Source of the DNA: Sphingopyxis lindanitolerans
GTDB lineage: Bacteria; Pseudomonadota; Alphaproteobacteria; Sphingomonadales; Sphingomonadaceae
Assembly: GCF_002993885.1 (NCBI RefSeq)
Contig: NZ_CM009578.1
Span: 809,251-873,250, forward strand
DNA length: 64,000 nucleotides
Direction: 5' to 3'
The notes beneath the pieces were generated by a model, which worked only from the letters and a program-made list of their open reading frames with translations, did no database searches and was not told where the DNA came from. Shown here one piece after another: positions 9,086 through 16,903 of this stretch. Made by a program: the position numbers and the translations under genes. Every line of letters begins with the position of its first letter. Within the stretch, counting starts at the first letter, position 1.

Positions 9086-9298
9086 TTGAAAATCATCGCG
9101 AACGCTGGATTGTGCAGCGGCCATGCGCGCTGCGCGGCGGTCAGCCCCGACATTTTCACCCTCACCGACGATGGCTATATCGGCTTTGCGGAGCGCGACG
9201 TGACCCCCGCCGAAGAAGCGCTGGCGCGGCGCGGCGTGCGCGCATGCCCCGAACGCGCGCTGACGCTGGTCGAGGATTCGGCCGCGGACATGGTGTGA
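9086..9298 (+). CDS. P450-type 3Fe-4S ferredoxin
   Basis: A 70-residue ferredoxin of the kind that feeds bacterial P450s. It has three cluster cysteines, Cys10 and Cys16 in CSGHARC and Cys54 in the CPERA motif, so a 3Fe-4S cluster is expected. The best start is TTG at 9086: a GGAAGGAG box lies 7 nt upstream, and the product then begins [10 protein letters not shown] as in the family. An upstream in-frame start would add a non-conserved extension crossing the operator. It lies 7 nt before the 2Fe-2S ferredoxin and is presumably co-transcribed with it from the operator-controlled promoter. The partner reductase is not in the window. Confidence 0.85.
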   Translation: MKIIANAGLCSGHARCAAVSPDIFTLTDDGYIGFAERDVTPAEEALARRGVRACPERALTLVEDSAADMV

Positions 9299-9305
9299 GC
9301 CCCCG

Positions 9306-9629
9306 ATGATCAAAGTCACCTATATCGAAAGCAACGGCACCGCGCACGAGGTCGATCTCGACCCCGGCCAGACCGTGATGGAAGGCGCCGTCAACGCCGG
9401 TATCGGCGGGATATGGGGCGATTGCGGTGGCGCCTGTTCGTGCGCGACCTGCCATGTTTATGTCGATCCGGCGTGGCGCGCGCTGACCGGCGAAAAGTCC
9501 GAGATGGAAGAATCGATGCTCGAATGCGCGACGGCCGAAGTCGACCCGGAAGGAAGCCGCCTGTCGTGCCAGCTCGCGGTGAGCGATGCACTCGACGGCC
9601 TGATCATCCGGCTGCCCGAAACCCAATAG
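9306..9629 (+). CDS. 2Fe-2S ferredoxin (adrenodoxin/putidaredoxin type)
   Basis: A 107-residue ferredoxin. The cluster ligands follow the C-x5-C-x2-C...C pattern: Cys40, Cys46 and Cys49 in [17 protein letters not shown] and Cys88 in RLSCQLAV. The sequence [19 protein letters not shown] before the ligand loop is typical of the vertebrate/putidaredoxin class that donates electrons to class I P450s. It is the second gene of a two-ferredoxin operon, so two alternative donors (3Fe-4S and 2Fe-2S) are controlled together, perhaps for the two P450s of the cluster. It is convergent with the acyl-CoA dehydrogenase gene 23 nt downstream. Confidence 0.92.
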   Translation: MIKVTYIESNGTAHEVDLDPGQTVMEGAVNAGIGGIWGDCGGACSCATCHVYVDPAWRALTGEKSEMEESMLECATAEVDPEGSRLSCQLAVSDALDGLIIRLPETQ

Positions 9630-9652
9630 GGGCGCGGCGAACGGTCGCCTTC

Positions 9653-10867
9653 TTAACGCCCCGCCGGCAAATCCTTGAACGCCACATCCTTGTCGACGCG
9701 GATCTCGCCCGGCAGGCCCAGCACGCGTTCGGCAATGATGTTGCGCAATATCTCGTCGGTTCCCCCGGCGATCCGCAGCCCCGGCATGCCGAGGAAGAGC
9801 GACTGGAACGCGCCGCGCATCGGGCTGATCTCGGGGTCGTCGATGATCCCATAGGCGTCGAGCATGTCGATCGCGCATTCAGCGACATTGAGCGCCTGAA
9901 GCGCCGCGACCACTTTGCCGATCGAGCTTTCGGGGCCCGGCGTTTCGCCGCGCGACAGCGCGGTCAGGCTGCGCATCCGGGTATGCTTCATGCCCTCGGT
10001 GCGGACATACCAGTCGGCGATCTTCTCGCGGAAGGCGCTGTGTGCCAGGGCCGGTTCGTCGCCGACGGTCTGTCCCCGCGCCAATTCCATGAACCGGGCA
10101 TAGTCCGCGCCGCCGCCACCGCCGCCGATCGACAGGCGCTCGTTCATCAGCGTGACGAGCGAGACCTTCCAGCCATTGTCGACGGCGCCGAGCCGCTGGC
10201 CGTCGGGGATGCGAACGTCGGTAAAGAAGACCTCGTTGAACCCCGATTCGCCCGACATCTGGTTGATCGGCCGGACCTCGATCCCGGGCGATGTCATATC
10301 GACCCAGAACATGGTGAGCCCCTTGTGCTTCGGCGCGTCGCGATTGGTGCGCGTCACGACGATGCCATAGTCGCTGTAATGCGCGCCCGAGGTCCAAATC
10401 TTTTGCCCGTTGACGACCCAGTCGTCGCCGTCCGGAACCGCGCTCGTGCGCACCGCGGCAAGGTCCGATCCGGCCGCGGGTTCCGAAAAGAGTTGGCACC
10501 AGATCTCCTCGCCACGCAGCGCCGGGCCGACGAAGCGCTTCTTGGTCACCTCGTCGGCAAAGGCGATCACCGTCGGGATGCACATGCCGAGGCCGATGCC
10601 GAAAAAGCCGGTGGCGAGGCCACGGCGGCCCTCTTCCTGATTATAGATGACGTTCTGCATCGTCGTGCCGCCGGGGCCGCCCCATTCCTTGGCCCAGCTG
10701 ATCTGGGCGTAACCGGCGGCGGCTTTCTTTGCCTGCCAGTCCTTGGCGGCGCGCAATTGTTCGCTGGTCGGCGCGGTCCGCGGCAGGCGATCGGGCGCGT
10801 TGGCGTCGAGCCACGCGCAAACCTGCGCGCGATAGGCAGCCTCTTCGGAGGTGTCGGAGAAATCCAT
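9653..10867 (-). CDS. acyl-CoA dehydrogenase, large-type subunit (pair A)
   Basis: A 404-residue acyl-CoA dehydrogenase, which oxidises an acyl-CoA to the 2-enoyl-CoA using FAD. FAD and substrate contacts are recognisable in [15 protein letters not shown] and WVVNGQKIWTSGAH, and the C-terminal FAD-contact helix in GGTDEILRNIIAERVLG. The position of the classical catalytic Glu (YEGT in medium-chain type enzymes) reads AGGT, so the base must lie elsewhere or in the partner. The start is ATG 10867. It is the second gene after the paired subunit at 10897 (29 nt apart). Such side-by-side pairs form alpha2beta2 enzymes in steroid side-chain catabolism, so a heteromer is inferred. Confidence 0.9.
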   Translation of the reverse strand: MDFSDTSEEAAYRAQVCAWLDANAPDRLPRTAPTSEQLRAAKDWQAKKAAAGYAQISWAKEWGGPGGTTMQNVIYNQEEGRRGLATGFFGIGLGMCIPTVIAFADEVTKKRFVGPALRGEEIWCQLFSEPAAGSDLAAVRTSAVPDGDDWVVNGQKIWTSGAHYSDYGIVVTRTNRDAPKHKGLTMFWVDMTSPGIEVRPINQMSGESGFNEVFFTDVRIPDGQRLGAVDNGWKVSLVTLMNERLSIGGGGGGADYARFMELARGQTVGDEPALAHSAFREKIADWYVRTEGMKHTRMRSLTALSRGETPGPESSIGKVVAALQALNVAECAIDMLDAYGIIDDPEISPMRGAFQSLFLGMPGLRIAGGTDEILRNIIAERVLGLPGEIRVDKDVAFKDLPAGR

Positions 10868-10896
10868 GATCGTGCGTCCTCGGTCGATTGGATGGT

Positions 10897-12012
10897 TCAG
10901 GCGGCGTTGCGCTGTTCGAGCCGGCCGACGAGCCGCTCTTTCCACGCGATCGATGCCCCGGCGACGAGCCCAAGCTGGCGCGCGCGGCGGTAATAAAGGT
11001 GGCAATCGCTTTCCCACGTATAGCCGATGCCGCCGTGGGTCTGGATATTCTCGCGCGCGGCATAGGCGGCGGCATGGCAGGCCGACACGCGCGCCGCGGC
11101 CGCCGCGACCGGCAGTTCGGCCGCCCCCGTCCCCAGCGCCCACGCGCCATAATAGGCGTTGGAGCGCGCCAGCGTGTTGTTGATATACATGTCGGCGAGC
11201 TTGTGCTTGATCGCCTGATACGACCCGATCACGCGGCCGAAGGCATAGCGTTCGAGCGCAAAATCGCGCGCCATTTCCAGGCAGCGATCGCTCAGTCCGA
11301 CCTGCTCGAACGCCAGCAGCACCGCCGCGCGATCGAGCAGTTGCTCGGCAAGGTCGAACCCGGCGCCCGGCGCGCCTAGCGGCGTTGCGGGGGCGTCGGT
11401 GAAGGCGATCCGCGCCGCGCCGCGCGACGGGTCGAGCGTCTTCAGCGTTTCGCGCGACACGCCGGGACCATTCAGGTCGACGAGGAACAGGCCGGGCTTT
11501 CCGTCCTCGCTGGCGAGAACGACGCAGAGGTCGGCGATGCCGCCGTCGGTGACGGGCAATTTGACGCCGGTGAGCTTGCCGCCCGACACCGTCGTGCGCA
11601 GGGTCGCGGGTGTCGGCACCCCCGGCCCTTCGGACGAAGCGAACGCCCCGATCAGTTCGCCCGCCACGATCCGCGGCAGGATATCGGCCTGCTGATCGGC
11701 GGTGCCCGCCAGCATGACGGCCTCGGCCAGAAAATAGAGAGTCGATGCGAACGGCACCGGCGCGAGGACCCGGCCGAGTTCCTCGGCGATCACGCACAGG
11801 TCGATCCGGCTCAGGCCGAGCCCGCCGAATGGCTCCGGAATCGCGATGCCCAGCCAGCCCTGCTCGGCCAGCGCCCGCCACATATCCGCGTCATGCGATT
11901 GCGCGGCGTCGTCGACAACGCCCCGCGCGCGCGCCGCGGGCCATGCGCTCTCCAGAAATTTGCGCGCCTCGGACCGCAGGAATTTCTGTTCATCAGAAAA
12001 ATCGAAATTCAT
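10897..12012 (-). CDS. acyl-CoA dehydrogenase, second subunit (pair A)
   Basis: A 371-residue acyl-CoA dehydrogenase family member. The N-terminal helical domain starts MNFDFSDEQKFLRSEARKFL, the middle beta domain is weakly conserved, and the C-terminal domain contains RYAFGRVIGSYQAIKHKLAD and the motif GGIGYTWESDCHLYYRR, whose Glu may act as base. The ATG at 12012 has a GGAAGAGG box; an upstream extension is not supported. It is the first gene of the pair with 9653-10867 and is driven from the region 12013-12375. It probably forms a heterotetramer with its neighbour. Confidence 0.9.
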   Translation of the reverse strand: MNFDFSDEQKFLRSEARKFLESAWPAARARGVVDDAAQSHDADMWRALAEQGWLGIAIPEPFGGLGLSRIDLCVIAEELGRVLAPVPFASTLYFLAEAVMLAGTADQQADILPRIVAGELIGAFASSEGPGVPTPATLRTTVSGGKLTGVKLPVTDGGIADLCVVLASEDGKPGLFLVDLNGPGVSRETLKTLDPSRGAARIAFTDAPATPLGAPGAGFDLAEQLLDRAAVLLAFEQVGLSDRCLEMARDFALERYAFGRVIGSYQAIKHKLADMYINNTLARSNAYYGAWALGTGAAELPVAAAAARVSACHAAAYAARENIQTHGGIGYTWESDCHLYYRRARQLGLVAGASIAWKERLVGRLEQRNAA

Positions 12013-12375
12013 AGACCGCCACCTCTTCCACCGGCGCCGCCCCGGCCAATGCCGCGCCGAAAGACGCGATCGCCGGTTGGACATTGCCCGTTATCGCTCG
12101 CATTGCTATATGACCTAGTATTCTATGTCTACTCCATATAGGTGTAAAATATGATCTCGCCCCTTCCGCTCCGATCGATCGGCAACGCCGAGAAAAACGG
12201 CGAATACAGGGTCGATCGCGACGACGGACGAGCCCATTTCCGGGTCTTCGAAATCAGCTTTGATAGTTATCCTAGTTATATTTGTTATTGAAGAAAAAAC
12301 CGGCACCCGATATCCAATCCGACGACATTCGCCAACGGAGTCCTTCGGGCAGTCGGCCGAGACAGGAAGTTGCTG
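12013..12375. promoter_or_regulatory. divergent promoter region with AT-rich dyad
   Basis: About 360 bases separate the acyl-CoA dehydrogenase pair from the SDR/thioesterase operon. The left part holds ACCTAG-TATT-CTATGT (12113-12128), flanked by an outer inverted repeat CTATATG (12106-12112) / CATATAG (12135-12141). Similar half-sites recur before other units in the cluster. A 63-codon minus-strand frame across this area was rejected as a gene. Confidence 0.6.
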
Positions 12376-13146
12376 ATGACCTTATATGAGGCAAGGGAAT
12401 TTGCCGACAAGGTCGCCGTCATCACCGGCGGCGGCGCGGGGTTCGGCGCCGGCTTTGCGCACGCGCTCGCGGCGCAGGGTGCGGTGGTGGCGCTACTCGA
12501 CATCGATGCGGCCGCGGCCGAAACGGTCGCGGCCTCGGTGCGCGCGAGCGGCGGCGACGCCGCGGCCCATGCCTGCGACGTCGCCGATCCCGGCGCGGTC
12601 GCCGAGGCGCTGGAAGCGATCGGCCGGCGCTCGGGCGGCATCGACATCCTGATCAACAATGCCGGATTGCACAGCGCCGAATATAATCGCTCGTTCGGCG
12701 AACTCGGGACCGCCGCCGTGCGGCGATTGTTCGACGTCAACATCATGGGCGTGATCCATTGCTCGCTCGCCGCGCGCGCGATCATGGCCCGGCGCGGCGG
12801 CGGCGCGATCGTCAACATCGCGTCGATCGCCGCCTATCCGGGCATCAACCCCTATGGCGTGTCGAAACTGGCGGTGCGCGGCCTGACCACCGCGTTCGCG
12901 CATGAATTCGCCGACGATGCGATCCGCGTCAATGCGATCGCCCCGGGGTTGATCGCGACCGACCGGATCAAGGCCGATTTTCCCGAACAATTGTTCCGCC
13001 ATTTCGCCGACGATCTCCAGAAAATCCAACGAACCGGCCGCGTCGACGACATTGCCGAGGCGATGCTGTTCCTGTGCTCCGATCGGGCGAGCTTCATCAC
13101 CGGCGAAACGCTCAAGGTTTCGGGCGGTCACCCGCTCACATTGTGA
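12376..13146 (+). CDS. SDR-family dehydrogenase
   Basis: A 256-residue classical short-chain dehydrogenase/reductase (NAD(P)-dependent alcohol/ketone interconversion). It has the cofactor loop TGGGAGFG (17-24), NNAG (94-97), catalytic Ser150, and Tyr160/Lys164 in YGVSK. The ATG at 12376 has AGGAAG 6 nt upstream and is preferred to the nearby TTG. It forms an operon with the thioesterase gene 11 nt downstream. The substrate is unknown; a hydroxy intermediate of the pathway is the natural guess. Confidence 0.9.
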   Translation: MTLYEAREFADKVAVITGGGAGFGAGFAHALAAQGAVVALLDIDAAAAETVAASVRASGGDAAAHACDVADPGAVAEALEAIGRRSGGIDILINNAGLHSAEYNRSFGELGTAAVRRLFDVNIMGVIHCSLAARAIMARRGGGAIVNIASIAAYPGINPYGVSKLAVRGLTTAFAHEFADDAIRVNAIAPGLIATDRIKADFPEQLFRHFADDLQKIQRTGRVDDIAEAMLFLCSDRASFITGETLKVSGGHPLTL

Positions 13147-13157
13147 GGGAGAAGCGC

Positions 13158-13946
13158 TTGCCGCCTTATTTTTACGATATCGATGACGAAGGTCGCTTTA
13201 CGCCGACCCCGCTCGCCAGCAGCCCATGGGAAGGTGGGAAGCAGAATGGCGCCGGGCTGGGGGGGCTGCTCGCCCATCTGATCGACGGCGTGGCGGCGTC
13301 CGCGCCGATGACGGTAGCGCGGCTGACGATCGACATCCTGGGCACCGCCCCGATGGCGCCGGTCGAAGGCCGGACGCGCATCGTTCGCGACGGCGAGCGT
13401 TTTCAGGTGAGCGAGAGCGAATTATGGATCGCGGACCGGCTCGTCGCGCGGGCCTGCGCCCTGCGCACGCGCATCGCCGACACCCCGGTCATCGACGGCG
13501 CCCCCGTCTATCCGCCGCCCGAGGATTGCCCGGTGGTCAAATTCATGTCGCGGCGCGCGTTCGGCCAATATGTCGAAAGCCGGACCGCGGGCGGCAATCT
13601 CCATACCCCCGGCCCCCTCGCGCTCTGGGTGCGCTTTGGCCATCAGCATGTGCGGGATGTTCCGCTCACGCCGCTCGTCCGCGCGGCGACCCTCGGCGAT
13701 TTCGGCGGCGGCGTCGGCGCGCATGTCGACGGCCGCGAATGGAGTTTCGCCAATCTCGACATCGCGCTTCACCTGACCCGCGAACCCGAGGGCGAATGGC
13801 TGTTGATCCATGCCGACACGATGAGCGCCGGCAACGGAGTCGCCCATGCCAACGCGCTGTTCGCCGATCGCCGCGGCGCTTTCGCGCGCGGGCACCAGAC
13901 GCTGTTCATCGCGCCGCAACCCCAGGCCGCCGTCGGCGCCAGCTAG
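13158..13946 (+). CDS. acyl-CoA thioesterase-like (double hotdog) protein
   Basis: A 262-residue protein resembling the TesB-like / 4HBT_3 thioesterase superfamily. It has an N-terminal hotdog with GGLLAHLIDGV and a C-terminal hotdog with LGDFGGGVGAHVDGREWSF and a closing 'GVAHANALFADRRGAFARG'. These enzymes hydrolyse acyl-CoA, releasing CoA when intermediates accumulate. The start TTG 13158 has a GAGGGAGAA box; no ATG fits. It is the second gene after the SDR. Its TAG stop is part of the TAGGGTCAGG element described separately. Confidence 0.7.
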   Translation: MPPYFYDIDDEGRFTPTPLASSPWEGGKQNGAGLGGLLAHLIDGVAASAPMTVARLTIDILGTAPMAPVEGRTRIVRDGERFQVSESELWIADRLVARACALRTRIADTPVIDGAPVYPPPEDCPVVKFMSRRAFGQYVESRTAGGNLHTPGPLALWVRFGHQHVRDVPLTPLVRAATLGDFGGGVGAHVDGREWSFANLDIALHLTREPEGEWLLIHADTMSAGNGVAHANALFADRRGAFARGHQTLFIAPQPQAAVGAS

Positions 13947-13961
13947 GGTCAGGCGCCCCTA
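13944..13961 (+). repeat. TAGGGTCAGG element overlapping a stop codon
   Basis: The TAG stop of the thioesterase gene begins TAGGGTCAGGCGCCCCTA, the same start as the elements on the stops at 3779 (minus) and 50020. The inverted repeat is imperfect here (AGGG...CCCCT). Confidence 0.5.
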
Positions 13962-14057
13962 GAGCGGCGTGCGTTTAATCTGCACCGCCCTTTATCCGTT
14001 CGTGTCGAGCCCTTCGACTGCCTTGGCAGGCGCTCAGGATAAACTTCGGCCTTTGGC

Positions 14058-14111
14058 CGAAGTCGAGACACCCATCGGCTTGGCGCTACACCGATGGGTG
14101 TCTCGACTTCG
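14058..14111. repeat. 21-bp stem hairpin (REP-like)
   Basis: A perfect inverted repeat: the arm 14058-14078 (inner part GTCGAGACACCCATCGG) pairs base for base with 14091-14111 across a 12-nt loop. It lies between two convergent genes and may act as a bidirectional terminator, or be one copy of a dispersed REP-like repeat. No T-run follows directly. Confidence 0.75.
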
Positions 14112-14212
14112 CTCGACACTAACGGGATAGTGAGCCAGATTGAAGGCTCGATGCTCTAAGCGCACATCACGCGAAAACCGAATCTCTCTGCACTCCCGAG
14201 CCGCGCAGCAAA

Positions 14213-14240
14213 AAGGGCGCGCCGTCGCGGGCGCGCCCTT
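14213..14240 (-). terminator. intrinsic terminator of TonB receptor 1
   Basis: An 11-bp perfect stem AAGGGCGCGCC/GGCGCGCCCTT with a 6-nt loop, followed on the minus strand by further T residues (CCCTTTTTGC). It lies 15 nt after the receptor stop, a classic Rho-independent terminator. Confidence 0.85.
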
Positions 14241-14254
14241 CGCTGTTTCTTGCC

Positions 14255-16657
14255 TTATTTGCCTCCGAACCTGATCGTTCCGGTAATGCCGAAGGTCCGC
14301 GGTTCGCGCCGCTGGTTGATCGTCAGCCCCAGCGGCTGCGGCAGCACCAGGCCGAGTTGGACGTCGCGGTTGTTCGTCAGGTTGCGCCCGAAGAGCGCAA
14401 GCTCGAAGCCGCCATCGGCGAAGGTCAGCGCGGCACGGGCGTTGATGATCCCGGCCGACGGAGCCGTCGTCGCCGCGATGATCGCCGCATTGTTGGGATC
14501 ACCGACCTCGTTGTAGCTTTGCAGCGCGACCTTTCCGGTCCACACATAGTCGGCGCGAAGCAGCAGCCCGGTCGATCCGAAGTCATGCTCGTAGGTGCCC
14601 GAAACCGAGAAAGTGTGGTGGGGAACGCCGCCGATCCGATCGGTGCGGCGATCCTTTACCCCGTCGAAATATTCGAGATATTTCGGCTTGGTGATCGCCC
14701 CGGTGGCGCCGAGCGTAAAGCCGTCGAACAGGCGCGCGGTCAATTCGGCCTCGGCGCCGTTGACGCGCAGCTTGCCCGCATTGCCGACCGTCGTCGCCGC
14801 GGTCCCGCCCGGCCCGGCGACGAGCACCGAGCGCTGGATGTCGTTGACGACCGAGTGATAGGCCGCGACGTTCAGGCGCACCCGCCGGTCCAGAAATTCC
14901 GATTTGAACCCGACTTCCTGGCTCGTCGCGACTTCGGGTTTGAACGGCACGAACGACGATGCCGCCGCCCCGGTCGCGCGAAGATTTTCGCCGCCGGACC
15001 GGAAACCCCTGCCCGCCTTGATATAAATCATGGCGTCGCCGAACTGATAATCGGCGCCGACATTATAGGAAATGCCGTTGAACGAATCGCGGCGGAACGC
15101 CCGGCAATCGGGCAGCGTGGCCCCGGTCAGCGTGCACTGGAAGCCATTGGCGGCGGCCACGAACGAACGATTCCGCAGCGTCAGCGCCTTGTCCTCGATC
15201 GAATAGCGCAAGCCGCCCGTCAGGGTCAGCTTGTCCGTCACATGGACGCTGGCCTGGCCATAGATGCCTTGGCTGTCGTTGCTGACCGTTCCGTCGAAGA
15301 TGCTGGGAACGTTCGGATTGACGAAACCAAGCGAGGTCGACTGCGACCCGTCATTCCCCTTTTCGTGGAAGTAGAAGATGCCCGCCGCGAAATCGACGAC
15401 ATCGCCGAACGCCTGGCCGGTGATCTGGAACTCGCCCGAATATTGGGTCAGATCCTGCTGGAGGCTGTTGGTGCCGATCGTCCCGGTGTTGAGCAGCGTC
15501 ACCGCGGTCCCGTCGAGATCGAGCGGCGCGGCCGCCTTCACATTGCGATAGCCGCCGATGAACTTGACGGTGCCGAACGCGGTGTCGAGCGACGCGGTGC
15601 CGGTATAGGTCTGCGTCTTGGCATAGTTGCGGAACGGGCTGTTGAACGACAATTCGTCGCTGTTCTGCGACGTCGCTATATATTGGTCGAGCTGCGCGCG
15701 GGCGCCGGCGATATCGAAACCGCCCGCCCCGACAAATCCGCTCTGGATCGCATAGGATAGAAAGCCCAGCCCGCTCGACGGCGTCGCGCCGGTGAAGCCG
15801 ACCGTCGATATCTGCGCCAGCGAATAGGGAACCGGCCGGGCGTCGCTTTTGTAGAGTTCGGCCGAAAACAGGAGGCGGAAATTATCGGTCGGCTGGACGA
15901 GCAGTTTCGCCCGGCCGACCCAGCTGTCGCGTTCGCCATATTTCTTGCCGTCGAACAGGTTGCGCACATAGCCGTCGCGCTTCGATTTCGAAAAGGCGAC
16001 GCGCATCGCGACCTTGTCGTCGACGATCGGAAGATTGAGGACCGCCGTCCCCTGCATCTCGTTGAACCGGCCATAGGTCGCCGACACCGAGCCCGAGAAG
16101 CCGTCGAAATTCGGATCATTGGTCTGGATCAGGATCGCGCCGCCGGTGGTGTTGCGGCCGAACAGCGTTCCTTGCGGACCCTTGAGCGTCTGAACGCTCT
16201 GGATATCGAGCAGGTCGCTGTTGAGGCCATAGGCGCGCGACCAGTAATAGCCGTCGACATAGGTGCCCACCGAGGGGTCGAGCGTCGCCAGCACGTCCGC
16301 CTGAACCTGACCGCGCAGCGTGATCACCGGGGCGGTCTCGGTCGCCGACACCTTGGAAATATAGAGGCTGGGGGTCAGCCTGGCGATATCATTGAATTTG
16401 GTCGCATTCTGCTGCTCGAGCTCCTCACCCGAAAAGGCGGTGACCGCGACCGGCACGTCCTGCAGATTCTGTTCGATCTTTTGCGCGATGACGACGATCT
16501 CGTTCAGGCCGCGCGACGACGGGCCGTCCGCCTCGTCCGCGGGTGCGGGCTGCGCCGCCGTTCCCGTTCCCGCCGCGGCGCCTTGCGCAAAGGCCGGCAC
16601 CGTGACCAGCAACGAACCCAGCCCCGCATAAACGGCCGCTTGAAACCTCTTCTTCAT
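14255..16657 (-). CDS. TonB-dependent outer-membrane receptor 1
   Basis: An 800-residue receptor for energy-dependent uptake of a bulky or poorly permeating substrate. It has a signal peptide ending PAFAQ, then a short Ala/Pro-rich linker, the plug domain (EIVVIAQKIEQNLQDVPVAV, ... QSVQTLKGPQGTLFGRNTTG) and a beta-barrel with the closing strand region NRDVQLGLVLPQPLGLTINQ. The last residues are IRFGGK rather than a terminal aromatic. Of two adjacent ATGs the second (16657) has the better spacing from GGGAGGG. It is divergent from the MFS gene at 16904, with an ACATAG-TATA-CTACGT dyad in between. No TonB/ExbB/ExbD genes are nearby. Confidence 0.93.
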   Translation of the reverse strand: MKKRFQAAVYAGLGSLLVTVPAFAQGAAAGTGTAAQPAPADEADGPSSRGLNEIVVIAQKIEQNLQDVPVAVTAFSGEELEQQNATKFNDIARLTPSLYISKVSATETAPVITLRGQVQADVLATLDPSVGTYVDGYYWSRAYGLNSDLLDIQSVQTLKGPQGTLFGRNTTGGAILIQTNDPNFDGFSGSVSATYGRFNEMQGTAVLNLPIVDDKVAMRVAFSKSKRDGYVRNLFDGKKYGERDSWVGRAKLLVQPTDNFRLLFSAELYKSDARPVPYSLAQISTVGFTGATPSSGLGFLSYAIQSGFVGAGGFDIAGARAQLDQYIATSQNSDELSFNSPFRNYAKTQTYTGTASLDTAFGTVKFIGGYRNVKAAAPLDLDGTAVTLLNTGTIGTNSLQQDLTQYSGEFQITGQAFGDVVDFAAGIFYFHEKGNDGSQSTSLGFVNPNVPSIFDGTVSNDSQGIYGQASVHVTDKLTLTGGLRYSIEDKALTLRNRSFVAAANGFQCTLTGATLPDCRAFRRDSFNGISYNVGADYQFGDAMIYIKAGRGFRSGGENLRATGAAASSFVPFKPEVATSQEVGFKSEFLDRRVRLNVAAYHSVVNDIQRSVLVAGPGGTAATTVGNAGKLRVNGAEAELTARLFDGFTLGATGAITKPKYLEYFDGVKDRRTDRIGGVPHHTFSVSGTYEHDFGSTGLLLRADYVWTGKVALQSYNEVGDPNNAAIIAATTAPSAGIINARAALTFADGGFELALFGRNLTNNRDVQLGLVLPQPLGLTINQRREPRTFGITGTIRFGGK

Positions 16658-16719
16658 CATACCCTCCCAACCAGAGTTTCATCATGGCCATGTTCCCGGC
16701 CTTTCGCGCACTATCTCCT

Positions 16720-16735
16720 ACATAGTATACTACGT
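16720..16735. promoter_or_regulatory. ACATAG-TATA-CTACGT dyad
   Basis: A 16-bp near-perfect palindrome (one mismatch from ACATAGTATACTATGT) lies 63 nt upstream of TonB receptor 1. Related half-sites occur at 12113, 16887, 32042, 47637 and 54752. It is probably a repressor site; which regulator binds is not known. Confidence 0.55.
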
Positions 16736-16874
16736 CAACTATCAAAATAGAGGCATGAGCCTGTTTTCGTCGGCCGATATTCGCGGGCGAGCGGCGGCTG
16801 GGGCTGTGGGCCGGGTGACACGGACGTTGGCGAGCGGCGGGTTTGCCCCGCGGCCCTGTCGCTCGCATTGACAG

Positions 16875-16902
16875 GATAGATATCTATCTTAGTATTCTAT
16901 GT
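16875..16902. promoter_or_regulatory. GATAGATATCTATC palindrome plus half-site next to the MFS start
   Basis: A perfect 14-bp palindrome GATAGATATCTATC (16875-16888) runs directly into TCTTAG-TATT-CTATGT (16887-16902), which ends 1 nt before the MFS ATG at 16904. Such closeness leaves no room for a Shine-Dalgarno sequence, so the transcript may be leaderless or the real start may lie downstream. Confidence 0.5.
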
Positions 16903-16903
16903 C

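Larger units (their letters stand above)
13962..14254. other. convergent intergenic region with REP-like hairpin and terminator
   Basis: About 290 bases between the convergent thioesterase and TonB-receptor genes, with no coding frame of note. It holds the long hairpin at 14058-14111 and the intrinsic terminator at 14213-14240, described separately. GTGTCGAG/CTCGACAC words around 14001-14120 resemble REP-type repeats of sphingomonads. Confidence 0.6.

Noticed and set aside
9653..11881. 742-codon continuous minus-strand frame as one fused acyl-CoA dehydrogenase
   Set aside because: Only the part from 10867 is acyl-CoA dehydrogenase sequence; the upstream part is the out-of-frame shadow of the neighbouring dehydrogenase gene.
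12115..12306. 63-residue minus-strand ORF in the divergent promoter region
   Set aside because: It overlaps the regulatory dyad, has no ribosome-binding site and no recognisable sequence.
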